Assembly: GCA_949825065.1 (NCBI GenBank)
Contig: OX463847.1
Location: 40,644,831-40,708,830 of the forward strand
DNA length: 64,000 bases
From: Odontocerum albicorne
Taxonomy: Eukaryota > Arthropoda > Insecta > Trichoptera > Odontoceridae
Reading direction: 5' to 3'
Position 1 is the stretch's first letter; each line of letters starts with the position of its first letter. Shown piece by piece: positions 63,860-64,000 of this stretch. The position numbers and the translations under genes were made by a program. Under the pieces are notes generated by a model, which saw only the letters and a list, made by a program, of their open reading frames with translations, ran no database searches and was not told where the DNA came from.

Positions 63860-64000
63860 TACATATCATTATGCCGTGTCTATTGTGGGCTGCTTAGAGA
63901 TAACAGACATTCAAACTTTCTTAACCAAGCACACAACTTTTGCCTCCTCCACATGGCTACATCTCGTCATGCATAATCCTCTTTTATTCATTATCAGTTT
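63860..64000 (-). mobile_element. LINE tail fragment, runs off the window
   Basis: The minus strand starts GCATGACGAGATGTAGCC, then GGAGGAGGCAAAAGTTGTGT and AGAAAGTTTGAATGTCTG, parallel to 20695-20770 of the plus-strand LINE. It may continue past 64000. Confidence 0.6.

Overview
This window looks like nuclear DNA of an arthropod, most probably an insect; the order cannot be fixed from the sequence. The grounds are GT-AG introns up to 9.9 kb, an AT-rich background, a eukaryotic tRNA-Val, a short (CCTAA)n tract of the insect telomere type, several mariner elements and insect-style LINEs and SINEs. There are no bacterial operons, CRISPR arrays or viral genes.

Two genes carry host coding capacity. 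Gene A (+ strand, 19879-39563) and gene B (- strand, 62068-46965) are paralogues facing each other tail to tail, about 7.4 kb apart. Each has four exons: a 55-nt signal-peptide exon and three further exons, with introns in phases 1, 0 and 1 at the same places and a first intron of about 9.8 kb. The predicted products are secreted proteins of 323 and 291 aa sharing six cysteines and several strongly conserved blocks. I do not recognise the family and assign no function. Each gene has a TATA-like box about 35-42 bp upstream of its ATG. A tRNA-Val(UAC) gene lies antisense inside intron 1 of gene A.

The rest is mostly mobile-element debris. DNA transposons: five mariners with recognisable TIRs (5300-6591 nearly intact with one stop codon; 44954-46204 with an in-frame loss between catalytic residues; 43145-44089, 47876-48814 and 62550-63491 internally deleted), two mariner remnants, a hAT relic, a Tigger/pogo deletion derivative, TTAA-flanked MITEs, another MITE family at 57.9-59.6 kb, and foldback elements at 4.15 and 61.4 kb whose arms carry hammerhead-ribozyme-like cores. 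Retroelements: many 5'-truncated LINE fragments, among them a CR1/Jockey-like family with a 3' hairpin and TAAA tail, and a tRNA-headed SINE family whose 3' end resembles that LINE tail. Tandem arrays lie at 27.3-28.3, 29.0-29.6, 40.5, 41.5-42.0, 44.8 and 55.0-55.5 kb; two of these seem to be expansions of pieces of LINE reverse-transcriptase coding sequence.

Layout: 1-18.4 kb transposon-rich flank; 18.5-19.5 kb tandem duplication just upstream of gene A; 19.9-39.6 kb gene A; 39.6-46.9 kb intergenic (two minisatellites, two mariners, LINEs); 46.9-62.1 kb gene B; 62.1-64 kb flank with a mariner and LINE pieces. Repeat boundaries are approximate unless a target-site duplication or exact repeat end is stated.
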